Source of the DNA: Polynucleobacter difficilis
Lineage (GTDB): Bacteria > Pseudomonadota > Gammaproteobacteria > Burkholderiales > Burkholderiaceae
Assembly: GCF_003065365.1 (NCBI RefSeq)
Contig: NZ_CP023276.1
Location: 806,001 to 870,000 of the forward strand
DNA length: 64,000 nt
Reading direction: 5' to 3'
Part shown: positions 26,438-35,470 of the stretch, in pieces
Layout of the letters: each line of letters begins with the position of its first letter
How positions within the stretch are numbered: the stretch's first letter is position 1
The notes under the pieces: model-generated
What the model was told of the DNA's origin: nothing
Database searches by the model: none
Seen by the model: only the letters and a program-made list of their open reading frames with translations
Made by a program: the position numbers and the translations under genes

Positions 26438-27541
26438 TTGAGTACACTCGCGTTTTACCGAAAAGAGCTGGAGGCGCGCGGGTTTCATTCGGATCCCGCG
26501 CAGGAGCGCGCAGTTGAGCGTCTGCAGCGCTGCGAGGATGAGTGGGTTGCATACAAGGATGTTCGCAGTAATGCGCTCACCAAAAAATTATTCCACCCAG
26601 CACTCCCTAGGGGAGTCTACCTCTGGGGTGGGGTAGGCCGCGGCAAATCCTTTTTGATGGATTGCTTTTATGCTGCATCACCGCTTGAAAAAAAGATTCG
26701 CATTCATTTTCATGAGTTCATGCGCGAGGTGCATCGGGAGTTGCACGAGCTATCCGGCATGTCTGATCCTCTGGATGAGCTTTCTAAGCGCATTGCCCAG
26801 CGCTACCGTTTAATTTGCTTTGATGAGTTTCACATTAACGATATTGCGGATGCCATGATTCTGTATCGGTTACTCAGCGCGCTTTTTGATGATCGGGTGC
26901 AGTTCATCATGACCTCGAATTACAAGCCGGATCAGCTTTATCCAAATGGCTTGCACCGGGATCGCTTATTGCCCGCGATTGCCTTGCTGGAGAGCAAATT
27001 GGATGTGCTCAATGTGGATGCAGGCACCGACTATCGCCAAATGCAGATGGCGCAAGTGCAAGCCTACTTCCAGCCATTAACATCGGTGAACGATGTGCTG
27101 ATGATGCAAACCTTTCGCTCGATCTTAGGTAAAGAGCCTGAAGAAAAGAATCCCGTCTTACGGATTGAGTCCCGTGAAATCAGGCCGATGCACCGCGCTG
27201 CTGGTGTGGTGTGGTTTGATTTCAAAACCCTGTGCATGGGGCCGCGCTCTCAGAACGATTATTTAGAGATCGCCAATCTCTTTCATACTGTCTTTTTATC
27301 TGGAGTGCCGTATATGCCGCCCCGCATGACCAATGAAGCGCGGCGCTTTATTTGGCTGATTGATGTCTTGTATGACCATAAAATCAAACTGATTATGAGC
27401 GCTGAATTGCCGGCCGATCAGCTTTATACCGAAGGGCAAATTGTGGGTGAGTTTGCCCGAACCGTGTCCCGGCTGGTTGAAATGCAGTCCCGCGACTATT
27501 TAGATGCCCCACGCCGTGTGGTTCATGCCGGCTTGACCTAA
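26438..27541 (+). CDS. zapE: Cell division ATPase ZapE (AFG1 family)
   Basis: 367-residue AAA-type ATPase linked in E. coli to the Z-ring and to growth under low oxygen or high temperature. Walker A is WGGVGRGKSFLMD and Walker B is LICFDEFHINDIADA; the C-terminal LIDVLYDHKIKLIMSAE is typical. The start is TTG at 26438, one nucleotide after the lpdA stop; no ATG is available near the N-terminus. Probably cotranscribed with the odh operon. Confidence 0.9.
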   Translation: MSTLAFYRKELEARGFHSDPAQERAVERLQRCEDEWVAYKDVRSNALTKKLFHPALPRGVYLWGGVGRGKSFLMDCFYAASPLEKKIRIHFHEFMREVHRELHELSGMSDPLDELSKRIAQRYRLICFDEFHINDIADAMILYRLLSALFDDRVQFIMTSNYKPDQLYPNGLHRDRLLPAIALLESKLDVLNVDAGTDYRQMQMAQVQAYFQPLTSVNDVLMMQTFRSILGKEPEEKNPVLRIESREIRPMHRAAGVVWFDFKTLCMGPRSQNDYLEIANLFHTVFLSGVPYMPPRMTNEARRFIWLIDVLYDHKIKLIMSAELPADQLYTEGQIVGEFARTVSRLVEMQSRDYLDAPRRVVHAGLT

Positions 27542-27550
27542 AATAGGGGG

Positions 27551-28399
27551 ATGACGACCCCTTTTATTCTGAATGCTGATTTGCACTGCCATTCCGTGGT
27601 TTCGGATGGCACACTGTCGCCAGAGACCTTGGCTCTACGCGCATTTGAAAATGGGGTTCATTTGTGGGCTCTAACCGACCATGATGAGCTCGGCGGTCAG
27701 GAACGCGCCCAGCGCGCAGCGCGCGATTTAGGAATGGATTACCTTTCTGGCGTTGAGATTTCGGTCACCTGGATGGGCCACACCATTCACATTGTTGGCC
27801 TCGGTATTGATGCTGCACATATGGGTATTTTGGAAGGTCTGCGCCGCACTCGCGATGGTCGGCAGAATCGCGCCAAAATGATGGCCGAACAATTGGCTAA
27901 AGTCGGCATTGCGGGCAGCTATGAGGGCGCGCTTCTGTATGCCGGTAACCCCGAACTGATCTCGCGTACCCACTTTGCGCGTTTTTTGGTGGAGCAGGGC
28001 GTTTGCCGCGATACCGATCAGGTATTTAAGAATTATTTGGTTGAGCACAAACCGGGATATGTGCCGCATCAATGGGCCAGCTTAGATGACGCAGTAGCGT
28101 GGATTAAAGCGGCAGGCGGTGTCGCCGTGATTGCGCATCCGGGGCGTTATAAATTAACTGCTATGCAGCTCGATGAACTCTTCAAACACTTCAAAGAGTT
28201 GGGCGGCCTTGCCATTGAGGTGGTGACTGGTAGCCACAGTCCCGCACAGTATCAAATTTATTCTAAGGCTGCCGAGCACTATGGTTTCATGGCTTCGCGA
28301 GGCTCTGATTTTCATGATCCACAGGAAAGTTATATTGACCTCGGTAAATTGCCGCATCTGCCAGAGCACTTAACACCAGTGTGGTCGGTGTTCCATTAG
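27551..28399 (+). CDS. PHP-domain phosphoesterase (RnmAM/YciV type)
   Basis: 282-residue polymerase-and-histidinol-phosphatase fold metalloenzyme. N-terminal ADLHCHSVVSDGTLSP supplies two metal-binding His and an Asp; WALTDHDELGG and GVEISVTW follow, and ASRGSDFHDP near the C-terminus completes the site. Family members act as 3',5'-nucleoside bisphosphate phosphatases or trim 5' ends of RNA. It lies 9 bp after zapE and 46 bp before trpS, in the common YciV-trpS neighbourhood. Confidence 0.88.
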   Translation: MTTPFILNADLHCHSVVSDGTLSPETLALRAFENGVHLWALTDHDELGGQERAQRAARDLGMDYLSGVEISVTWMGHTIHIVGLGIDAAHMGILEGLRRTRDGRQNRAKMMAEQLAKVGIAGSYEGALLYAGNPELISRTHFARFLVEQGVCRDTDQVFKNYLVEHKPGYVPHQWASLDDAVAWIKAAGGVAVIAHPGRYKLTAMQLDELFKHFKELGGLAIEVVTGSHSPAQYQIYSKAAEHYGFMASRGSDFHDPQESYIDLGKLPHLPEHLTPVWSVFH

Positions 28400-28445
28400 A
28401 CTCTGTATTGCTTTTTACTAAAATGCCGAAGAAGGCCACTTAATT

Positions 28446-29648
28446 ATGTTTGCTCAGCGCGTACTTTCTGGAATGAGGCCAACGGGTCATTTGCACTTAG
28501 GTCATTACCATGGAGTTTTAAAAAACTGGGTGCAGTTGCAGTCCCAGTACCCCTGTTTTTTCTTTGTGGCCGATTGGCACGCACTCACCACCCATTACGA
28601 AACTCCGGATGTCATCGAGGCATCGGTGTGGGAGATGGTAATTGACTGGCTGGCTGCTGGCGTCGATCCAAAGCAAGCAACCTTGTTTATCCAGAGTCGC
28701 GTGCCCGAGCATGCTGAACTCTTTTTGTTGTTATCCATGGGAACACCGCTGGGATGGTTGGAGCGTGTTCCCACTTATAAAGACCAGATTGAAAAGCTGA
28801 AGGAAAAGGATTTACAGACCTATGGTTTTTTAGGTTACCCCTTGCTGCAATCGGCGGATATTTTGATTTACCGCGCACAGCACGTTCCCGTTGGCGAGGA
28901 TCAAGTGCCGCACGTAGAGATGACTCGGGAAGTGGCCCGCCGTTTTAATAACTTGTACGGTCGTGAACCTGGCTTTGAAGTCAAAGCCCAAGAGTCCATC
29001 AAGAAACTCGGCAGCAAAGCTGCCAAGCTCTATACCGAGTGCCGCGTGGCGTATCAGGAGCGCGGCGAGGTCGATGCACTAGAGCGAGCTAAGGAACTGC
29101 TGGAGCAGGCCCAAAGTATTTCTAATGCTGACCGGGAGCGGCTCTTTGGCTACCTCGAGGGATCTCGCAAGGTGATTCTGCCGGAGCCACAGGCCTTACT
29201 TACGGCTGCGTCGCGTATGCCAGGGTTGGATGGGCAAAAGATGTCCAAGTCCTATGGCAATACCATCGGCATTCGGGAAGAGCCTGCTGTAGTTGAGCGC
29301 TCGATTAAAACCATGCCAACCGATCCAGCGCGCATCCGCAGAACCGATGTGGGCGATCCAGCACGCTGCCCCCTATGGCAGCTGCATTTGGTGTATTCGG
29401 ATAAAGCAACGCAAGAATGGGCTGAAAAAGGGTGCAAATCAGCGGGTATTGGCTGCTTAGAGTGCAAGCAGCCCGTCATCGATAGTATCTTGCGTGAGCA
29501 GCAGCCGATGTTTGAGCGGGCGCAACAATATTTAGATGACCCGAGCTTGCTGCGGGCGATTATTGCTGATGGCAACGACAAGGCCCGCGCTGTTGCACAG
29601 GAAACTATGCGGGATGTTCGCGAGGCCATGGGCCTTGCCTATACCTAA
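28446..29648 (+). CDS. trpS: Tryptophan-tRNA ligase
   Basis: Class I synthetase charging tRNA-Trp. The HIGH-type motif is PTGHLHLGHYHGVL near the N-terminus and the KMSKS motif is GQKMSKSYGNT at ~residue 265. At 400 residues it is longer than the ~330-residue E. coli type because of an insertion around residues 180-250 (YQERGEVDALERAKELLEQA region), a form found in Burkholderiales. The C-terminal CxxC-like CKSAGIGCLECK stretch may bind zinc. ATG 28446 is the natural start. Confidence 0.94.
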   Translation: MFAQRVLSGMRPTGHLHLGHYHGVLKNWVQLQSQYPCFFFVADWHALTTHYETPDVIEASVWEMVIDWLAAGVDPKQATLFIQSRVPEHAELFLLLSMGTPLGWLERVPTYKDQIEKLKEKDLQTYGFLGYPLLQSADILIYRAQHVPVGEDQVPHVEMTREVARRFNNLYGREPGFEVKAQESIKKLGSKAAKLYTECRVAYQERGEVDALERAKELLEQAQSISNADRERLFGYLEGSRKVILPEPQALLTAASRMPGLDGQKMSKSYGNTIGIREEPAVVERSIKTMPTDPARIRRTDVGDPARCPLWQLHLVYSDKATQEWAEKGCKSAGIGCLECKQPVIDSILREQQPMFERAQQYLDDPSLLRAIIADGNDKARAVAQETMRDVREAMGLAYT

Positions 29649-29653
29649 GCTAC

Positions 29654-30259
29654 GTGACCGCCTCTACATCGGTAGGCACTGTGCCAACACACGCGAGCAT
29701 TGCCAATCCATCGGCGTGGGTAGCGCGCTTTTCCAATTTGATTACCCCTGGCGGAAGGGTGCTGGATTTGGCTGCGGGCTCAGGACGCCATAGCCTGTAT
29801 CTGGCTAATCTAGGATTTTCGGTATTGGCAGTGGATCGGGATGCAGTAGCGCTAGACGCTCTTGCGCAATTAAATCCAAGCCTCGCTATCGATATTGAGC
29901 AGTTAGACCTAGAGGGGCCCACATGGCCCTTGGCCGATAGATCAGGGCTTTTTGATGCCGTGGTCGTGACCAACTACCTCTATCGTCCCTATTTGGAGTT
30001 ACTGCCCGATCTACTGGCTGAGGGCGGGGTGCTTATTTATGAGACCTTTGCGCATGGCAATGCTGCTTTTGGCAAGCCCAGTAACCCGGATTTCCTACTG
30101 CAGACGGGGGAATTGCTGGATTTTGCAGCGCGCCATGGCCTTCATGTTCTTGCGTACAGTGATTTATATCAAGCCCAGCCCAAGCCGGCTATGGTGCAGG
30201 CGCTATGCGCCGTAAAGGGGGTGCTAAAAGAGCGCCATCCGTTACAATTTCAGGGATGA
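29654..30259 (+). CDS. Class I SAM-dependent methyltransferase
   Basis: 201-residue protein with the SAM-binding motif I VLDLAAGSGRHSLYLANLG followed by the acidic end of strand 2 (VLAVDRD). Motif IV-like FDAVVVTNYLYRP and LLAEGGVLIYETF are also seen. The closest named relatives are TehB-like methyltransferases, but no tellurite link is shown. The start is GTG 29654, 5 bp after trpS, without a strong ribosome-binding site, suggesting coupling to trpS. Substrate unknown. Confidence 0.85.
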   Translation: MTASTSVGTVPTHASIANPSAWVARFSNLITPGGRVLDLAAGSGRHSLYLANLGFSVLAVDRDAVALDALAQLNPSLAIDIEQLDLEGPTWPLADRSGLFDAVVVTNYLYRPYLELLPDLLAEGGVLIYETFAHGNAAFGKPSNPDFLLQTGELLDFAARHGLHVLAYSDLYQAQPKPAMVQALCAVKGVLKERHPLQFQG

Positions 30260-30298
30260 CTACAGTGCAATCCCAAGCCCATTCTGCGAGGTTCTCCA

Positions 30299-31201
30299 AT
30301 GCCTAAATCGAAGCCGATGCATGGCAGCATGGTGGCTATTGTCACTCCCATGTTGGAGGATGGAAGCCTCGATTACCCCGCCTTAAAAAACTTACTCGAC
30401 TGGCACGTTGCCGAAGGAACAGATGGCATCGTTATTGTCGGTACTAGCGGTGAGTCACCCACGGTTTCGGTTGAAGAGCACTGTGAGTTGATTCGAGTCA
30501 CAGTCGATCACATTCATGGCCGCATTCCGGTAATTGCTGGAACAGGGGGTAACTCCACCCGTGAGGCAATCGAGCTCACTGAGTTTGCTAAAAAAGTCGG
30601 AGCCGATGCCAGTCTTCAAGTCGTTCCGTATTACAACAAGCCAACGCAAGAAGGCATGTACCAGCACTTCAAAACGATTGCTGAAAAAGTCGATTTACCC
30701 GTTATCTTGTATAACGTACCTGGCCGCACGGTAGCAGATTTGGCTGGTGAGACTACTGTGCGCTTGGCCGGAGTCCCGGGCATTATCGGCATCAAAGATG
30801 CCACCGGTAATTTGGAGCGCGGCAGTGTACTGCTTGCCGAATTAAAAGCGGCAGGCCATGCTGATTTTGCAGTGCTGTCTGGCGATGATTTGAGCGCCAT
30901 ATTACTCATGTTCATGGGCGGCAAAGGAAATATTTCGGTTACTGCCAACGTGGCCCCGCGTTTAATGCATGAGCTCTGTGCTGCGGCAATGGCCGACGAT
31001 GTTGCAAAGGCGAGAGCAATTCAATATCAGTTACTCGGGGTACATAAAGCCATGTTTACCGAGGCCAACCCGATCCCAGTGAAATGGGCGCTGCATCAAA
31101 TGGGCAAGATTACATCAGGCATCCGCTTGCCATTAACCCCACTCAGTCCCGCATTGCGCGATCCGCTTAAAAAAGCACTCATACACGCTGGACTATTATG
31201 A
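30299..31201 (+). CDS. dapA: 4-hydroxy-tetrahydrodipicolinate synthase
   Basis: TIM-barrel lyase that condenses pyruvate with aspartate semialdehyde in lysine/diaminopimelate synthesis. 300 residues. It has GTSGESPTVSVEEH (Thr-Thr/Ser site), the catalytic Tyr in LYNVPGRT and the Schiff-base Lys in GIKDATGNLERG. Its stop overlaps the bamC start (ATGA), the same dapA-bamC pairing as in E. coli (dapA-dapX). It belongs to the same pathway as lysC further along this window. Confidence 0.97.
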   Translation: MPKSKPMHGSMVAIVTPMLEDGSLDYPALKNLLDWHVAEGTDGIVIVGTSGESPTVSVEEHCELIRVTVDHIHGRIPVIAGTGGNSTREAIELTEFAKKVGADASLQVVPYYNKPTQEGMYQHFKTIAEKVDLPVILYNVPGRTVADLAGETTVRLAGVPGIIGIKDATGNLERGSVLLAELKAAGHADFAVLSGDDLSAILLMFMGGKGNISVTANVAPRLMHELCAAAMADDVAKARAIQYQLLGVHKAMFTEANPIPVKWALHQMGKITSGIRLPLTPLSPALRDPLKKALIHAGLL

Positions 31202-32337
31202 AAAACACATTTCTGATTACTCGCCGTACTTTAATTGCTGCAAGCATTACCAGTCTGCTTGCTTGCACCTCAGTGACTACAAACGATACCGTTGACTATA
31301 AAGCCGCTGGCGCAGTGCGCGGGCCGAACTTAACCCTGCCGCCGGATCTGATTACGGCTCAAGCCGATCGCCGTTATATTGTGCAAGATGGCACCGCAAC
31401 CATGTCGGAGTTCAATGCGGCATCCAAAAAAATTAGCCAGACGCGTCAAAATGTACTCACCGGAATTCCAGGCATGCGAATTGCGCGGGATGGTGAAAAG
31501 CGCTGGCTGGTTGTTGAGCGACCAGCACCTGAGCTGTACCCCCTCATCAAGGATTTTTGGCAAGAGAATGGCTTCCTCCTGGTGGTTGACTCACCTTCCA
31601 CCGGCATTATGGAAACCGATTGGGCGGAAAATCGCTCCAAAATTCCGCAAGATTTTATTCGCAGAACTTTAGGTAAAGCATTGGATTCACTTTACGATAC
31701 AGGTGAGCGCGATAAGTACAAAACCCGCCTCGAAGTGCCAAGACCTGGCGAGACCGAGATTTACATCACGCAACGCGGCGCACTCGAGAGGTGTGTAAGA
31801 GATTCATCAAGCGACTGTATTTCCACGGTATGGACACCACGTCCCAATGACCCACAGCTCGAGGCTGTCTTTCTGGCTCGCTTAATGGAGCGCTTGGGTG
31901 TGTCACAGGAATCGGCTCGAGCTCAAGTTGCAGCTGCTTCCGTTGCTCAAACCAAGACTCCCAAAGCAAAGTTTGTTCAAGAGGGTAATAACACAGGCCG
32001 CATTGATATGAGCTCGAGTTTCGATCGTGCCTGGCGTGATGTTGGTCTCGCCTTAGACCGCTCCAACTTCACCGTAGAAGATCGTGATCGCTCTAAGGGG
32101 ATTTATTTTGTTCGCTACGTCAATCCCAAAGAAGTAGGCGAATCAAAAGGATTCTTTTCAAAACTGTTTAGCAGTAGCGATGACTCTAGCCTAAAAGCAA
32201 AGCGTTACCGGGTGGTTCTAAAGTCTAGTGGCGATAACTTGACGCAAGTTTATGTGGAGGACGATGCCGGCAAACCGGAAAATACCCCGGCTGGCTATCG
32301 CCTGCTCACTTTGCTGGACGAGCAACTGATTAAGTAA
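31198..32337 (+). CDS. bamC: Outer-membrane assembly lipoprotein BamC
   Basis: Lipoprotein of the BAM complex that inserts beta-barrel proteins in the outer membrane. The 379 residues start with a signal peptide and a lipobox LLAC (ASITSLLACTS). The unstructured N-terminal segment with RGPNLTLPPDL is typical of BamC, and two helix-grip domains follow (~110-220 and ~265-379). It overlaps dapA by 4 bp. Homology is by arrangement and motif; BamC is the least conserved BAM lipoprotein, so the name is slightly less certain than for dapA. Confidence 0.87.
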   Translation: MKNTFLITRRTLIAASITSLLACTSVTTNDTVDYKAAGAVRGPNLTLPPDLITAQADRRYIVQDGTATMSEFNAASKKISQTRQNVLTGIPGMRIARDGEKRWLVVERPAPELYPLIKDFWQENGFLLVVDSPSTGIMETDWAENRSKIPQDFIRRTLGKALDSLYDTGERDKYKTRLEVPRPGETEIYITQRGALERCVRDSSSDCISTVWTPRPNDPQLEAVFLARLMERLGVSQESARAQVAAASVAQTKTPKAKFVQEGNNTGRIDMSSSFDRAWRDVGLALDRSNFTVEDRDRSKGIYFVRYVNPKEVGESKGFFSKLFSSSDDSSLKAKRYRVVLKSSGDNLTQVYVEDDAGKPENTPAGYRLLTLLDEQLIK

Positions 32338-32356
32338 TTTGCAATGGGGACATAAA

Positions 32357-32385
32357 AAAAGCCGCTTTGCAGCGGCTTTTTTGTT
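32357..32385. terminator. Bidirectional rho-independent terminator
   Basis: Stem AAAAGCCGCT/AGCGGCTTTT with loop TTGC, followed by TTGTTTT on the plus side and preceded by A-runs on the other. Serves the convergent bamC and small lipoprotein genes. Confidence 0.9.
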
Positions 32386-32397
32386 TTCAGCGGGTAA

Positions 32398-32607
32398 TTA
32401 CTTGCCTGCTGGTGCTGGAGCTGCAGCAGGAGCGGCGCCAGTAGCAGGGGCAGCTGGAGCTGCTGCAGGAGCTGCATCAGCAGGAGCGGCTGCGGGTGCT
32501 GGAGCAGCAGCAGGTGCTGGTGCTGGTTTAGCTTCTTCTTTTTTGCCACAGGCAGCTAAAGTAACTGCGAAAAGGGCTGCGAGTACGAGGGAGAGCGATT
32601 TTTTCAT
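32398..32607 (-). CDS. Small Ala/Pro-rich lipoprotein
   Basis: 69-residue predicted lipoprotein. It has a basic start MKKSLSLVLAALFAVTL then a lipobox LAAC at residues ~17-20, followed by KKEEAKP and a low-complexity tail of Ala and Pro (about 45 residues). AAGGA lies upstream of the ATG at 32607; the frame is open further up but that part is unlikely. The tail resembles spacer regions of cell-envelope proteins; no enzymatic domain is present. Function unknown. The repeat-like coding (GCA/GCT/CCT triplets) makes length variation between strains likely. Confidence 0.75.
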   Translation of the reverse strand: MKKSLSLVLAALFAVTLAACGKKEEAKPAPAPAAAPAPAAAPADAAPAAAPAAPATGAAPAAAPAPAGK

Positions 32608-32700
32608 TTGATTGATCCTTAAATAATGAATGACTGGTGGCGTTAGCCTGAATACAACTCGAAAAGAGTGCGGGTTTCCCCGCACAATATTCACCTTTTA

Positions 32701-33975
32701 TTATAGCGATTCTTCGTTTTTTCCTGCTATTAATAGCCATCCCGAGCAGTAGGCATCGTAAAGAGAGTTGTTACCAGCAGCAATATCTCCTAAGTAGGCG
32801 CTATTTTCCTCGCCCAGTGGCGGCAAGGAATGCCGTTCCGAAAGCACATTCCAGCAGAGTTTCACGGCCAGAGATTCGCCTTCCGTTTGATTTTCGCCAT
32901 TGCAGAAGATGGCGTTATTCAGGCGCATGAGTCGTGTTTGCGGGTTCAGGTGCAGCGGGTTTCGCTTGAGGTATTGGGCAAATGCTTTGGCGGATAGTGT
33001 TTGATCCGGGCTGCTAAAAAAGGCATGCGGTTTAGGTTCGCTTAAGTACGATGCAATCCCTGGCAGCATGGTATCGATGGAGTCAAGCTTTAGGCCCTTC
33101 ACGTGCGTACGTAGCTGGTTAACCAACTCTGAGGGTAGGGTGTCTGGCTGATCGGTTGCGGCTTGCCGAGGATCTTGGTAGCGTTGATCCAATGCCGGTA
33201 ACGCCTCCAATGATTCTGCTAAACGCCACAAACCCTCTTGAAGTAGTTCCCGATAAGAGGCTGCCCGAAAGCCGACCGACCAAGTCTGGCAACCTGCATC
33301 AAGAGATACGCCTTCGTGTGCCACATGCGGTGGCAAATAGAGCATGTCACCAGGCTCTAAAACCCAGTCCTCGGTTGGTTCAAACTGCGCCAAAATCTTG
33401 AGCGGTAAATTGGGCTTTAGGCTTAAGTCAGTCTGCGTCGATATTTTCCAATGACGACGACCTGACATCTGAATCAAAAACACATCGTAGGAGTCGACAT
33501 GCGGACCAACGCCACCCCCGGGTCCGGCTAGGCTAATCATGAGGTCATCAAGACGAACATCCGGAATAAATCGAAACCAAGACAAAACAGTTTTAGCAGC
33601 GGGGTGGAGGGTATCTGCACCTTGCAGTAAAAGCGTCCAATTGGCTTTGCTGATCGCTGGAATCGATTTACGGGAGAAGGGGCCGCTGGCCATTTTCCAG
33701 GGCTTGCTTTGAATCAATCGACATTCGCTATCAGGCTGACTTGCCAGCATGACTAAATCCGCTGCAGAAATCGGGCTATCAAGTGGTTCGCCTGCAGCCT
33801 TAGCAAGCTCAAATGCTGGAATGGCGCCGCGCACCAATAAAGGCTTTTTATGCCAGTACTGCTGCATGAATTGCTGAGGACTAATCCCGCCCAATAGGGC
33901 CCAAGGAGCCTTTATGGGCAGGGGATAAGGGGGTGTTGGCGGCTGGTAAGGCGTGCTCAAGTAAAATGATTTCAT
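32701..33975 (-). CDS. JmjC/cupin ribosomal-protein L16 arginine hydroxylase (RoxA-like)
   Basis: 424-residue Fe(II)/2-oxoglutarate oxygenase resembling E. coli YcfD/RoxA, which hydroxylates an arginine of ribosomal protein L16. It has WHKKPLLVRGAIP at the N-terminus, the iron-binding His-x-Asp in GPHVDSYDVFLIQ, the hinge GRRHWKI and the distal His in YLPPHVAHEGVSL. A C-terminal helical/winged region of about 200 residues supports dimerisation in the family. Divergent from slyD across a 46-bp gap. Target assignment is by homology only. Confidence 0.87.
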   Translation of the reverse strand: MKSFYLSTPYQPPTPPYPLPIKAPWALLGGISPQQFMQQYWHKKPLLVRGAIPAFELAKAAGEPLDSPISAADLVMLASQPDSECRLIQSKPWKMASGPFSRKSIPAISKANWTLLLQGADTLHPAAKTVLSWFRFIPDVRLDDLMISLAGPGGGVGPHVDSYDVFLIQMSGRRHWKISTQTDLSLKPNLPLKILAQFEPTEDWVLEPGDMLYLPPHVAHEGVSLDAGCQTWSVGFRAASYRELLQEGLWRLAESLEALPALDQRYQDPRQAATDQPDTLPSELVNQLRTHVKGLKLDSIDTMLPGIASYLSEPKPHAFFSSPDQTLSAKAFAQYLKRNPLHLNPQTRLMRLNNAIFCNGENQTEGESLAVKLCWNVLSERHSLPPLGEENSAYLGDIAAGNNSLYDAYCSGWLLIAGKNEESL

Positions 33976-34021
33976 CTGCAGTTCACAATTAATCTGACCA
34001 TAGGCTTTTCAACCAACGCGC

Positions 34022-34648
34022 ATGAAGATCGAAAAAAATACCGTCGTGTCGCTTCGCTATAAGTTAACCGATGCGCAAAACAACCTCATCGAAGAGCCTG
34101 ATTCCCCGATGGTATACCTCCACGGTGGTTATGACGGTACTTTTCCAAAAATAGAGGCGCTATTGGATGGCCATGAACTGGGGTTTGAAACCACAGTGCA
34201 GCTTGAGCCTGGTGATGCGTTCGGGGAATACGACCCCGAATTATTGAAAATTGAGCCCCGTGCGCGTTTTCCGGAGCCAATTGAAATTGGTATGCAATTT
34301 GAAGGTATCCCCGAGGCCTTGGATGAGCAAGGCGAAATCATCGCCAGTGAGGATGACTCGGAGGACGACGATGATTTGCAGCCTTTAATCTATACCGTCA
34401 CCGACGTTGCTGACAGCCAGGTTGTGCTCGATGGCAATCACCCCCTTGCCGGCATGGCCCTGCGTTTTACCTTGCTCGTAACGGACATTCGCTCTGCTAC
34501 CGAAGAAGAGATTCAGAATCGCCATCCAGAGGGCGTTGATGCTATTACCTTTGGTATGCCAAGCGACGATGAGGACGATGTGGACTTAGATCAGTTAATT
34601 GATGCGGCCGCAGGCACGGGAAAAAACAATCCACGTACCTTGCATTAA
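34022..34648 (+). CDS. slyD: FKBP-type peptidyl-prolyl isomerase, SlyD-like
   Basis: 208-residue cytoplasmic prolyl isomerase/chaperone. The FKBP part begins KNTVVSLRYKLTDAQ and includes LEPGDAFGEYDPELL. The insert-in-flap region carries an unusual acidic stretch (ASEDDSEDDDDL). The C-terminus is again acidic (DDEDDVDLDQL) rather than the His/Cys-rich nickel-binding tail of E. coli SlyD, so nickel delivery is not supported. Converges with cysE, 7 bp apart. Confidence 0.85.
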   Translation: MKIEKNTVVSLRYKLTDAQNNLIEEPDSPMVYLHGGYDGTFPKIEALLDGHELGFETTVQLEPGDAFGEYDPELLKIEPRARFPEPIEIGMQFEGIPEALDEQGEIIASEDDSEDDDDLQPLIYTVTDVADSQVVLDGNHPLAGMALRFTLLVTDIRSATEEEIQNRHPEGVDAITFGMPSDDEDDVDLDQLIDAAAGTGKNNPRTLH

Positions 34649-34655
34649 GAGGGCG

Positions 34656-35447
34656 CTACTCTTTTAGCCACTGCTTAATGGTATCGAGGTCGTGTTTGGT
34701 TTCTTGACCGGCATTTGACTTCGATGCTTCACCAGTGTCGAGGGTTGGAGCGCCGCTGAGTTTGGCTAATTGAGTCTCGAGTATCTTGATTTTCGCTTCT
34801 TGTTCTAGCGTTGCATCAATCAACCCTTTCAGTGCCATCGATACCGGATCATCGACATTGGGAGTAATGCCATAGGCCGAAAAGTAGGCCTTTTTGTCAT
34901 TGACATCGTTGCCATTTTCGCCAGAAGGTAAGTCGGGATGCAAAATACGCGCAGGCACGCCAACTGCAGTAGCGCCTGCAGGGATTTCTTTTAGTACAAC
35001 GGCATTGGATCCAACGCGAGCGCCATCGCCCACCGTAAAGCCGCCGAGCACTTTAGCGCCCGCACTAATCACCACACCTTTACCCAGCGTTGGATGACGC
35101 TTAACACCTTTGTAGAGCGAAGTTCCGCCTAGGGTGACGCCTTGGTAAATGGTGCAGTCATCACCAATCTCAGTAGTCTCGCCAATCACAATCCCGAGAC
35201 CGTGGTCTAAAAAAACACGCCGACCAATTTTTGCCCCCGGATGTATTTCAATGCCAGTTAAGAGCCGAGCGAGCATGGACCAAAAACGGGCAACCCACTG
35301 TAAGCCACTATTCCATAAAAAGTGGGCAACGCGGTGCAGCCAAACGGCATGCAAACCGGGGTAGCAGGTAATGACCTCCCAGCGGTGTCGTGCCGCAGGA
35401 TCTCGGGCAATAATGGAATCAACTTCGTCAAAAAGGGCGTTCAGCAT
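34656..35447 (-). CDS. cysE: Serine O-acetyltransferase
   Basis: Makes O-acetylserine from serine and acetyl-CoA, the committed step of cysteine synthesis. 263 residues: an N-terminal helical region including HRVAHFLWNSGLQWVARF, then left-handed beta-helix hexapeptide repeats with the catalytic HPGAKIGRRVFLDHG and GETTEIGDDCTIYQGVTLG. A C-terminal extension of about 80 residues (helix with KIKILETQLAKLSG) follows the catalytic part and is not in the shortest SATs. Confidence 0.94.
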   Translation of the reverse strand: MLNALFDEVDSIIARDPAARHRWEVITCYPGLHAVWLHRVAHFLWNSGLQWVARFWSMLARLLTGIEIHPGAKIGRRVFLDHGLGIVIGETTEIGDDCTIYQGVTLGGTSLYKGVKRHPTLGKGVVISAGAKVLGGFTVGDGARVGSNAVVLKEIPAGATAVGVPARILHPDLPSGENGNDVNDKKAYFSAYGITPNVDDPVSMALKGLIDATLEQEAKIKILETQLAKLSGAPTLDTGEASKSNAGQETKHDLDTIKQWLKE

Positions 35448-35470
35448 GTTTGCAGTTTAAAGCGAACCGC

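Noticed and set aside
32339..32611. 90-codon plus-strand Ala/Gly-rich frame
   Set aside because: Antisense to the lipoprotein's repetitive tail and starting in the bidirectional terminator.
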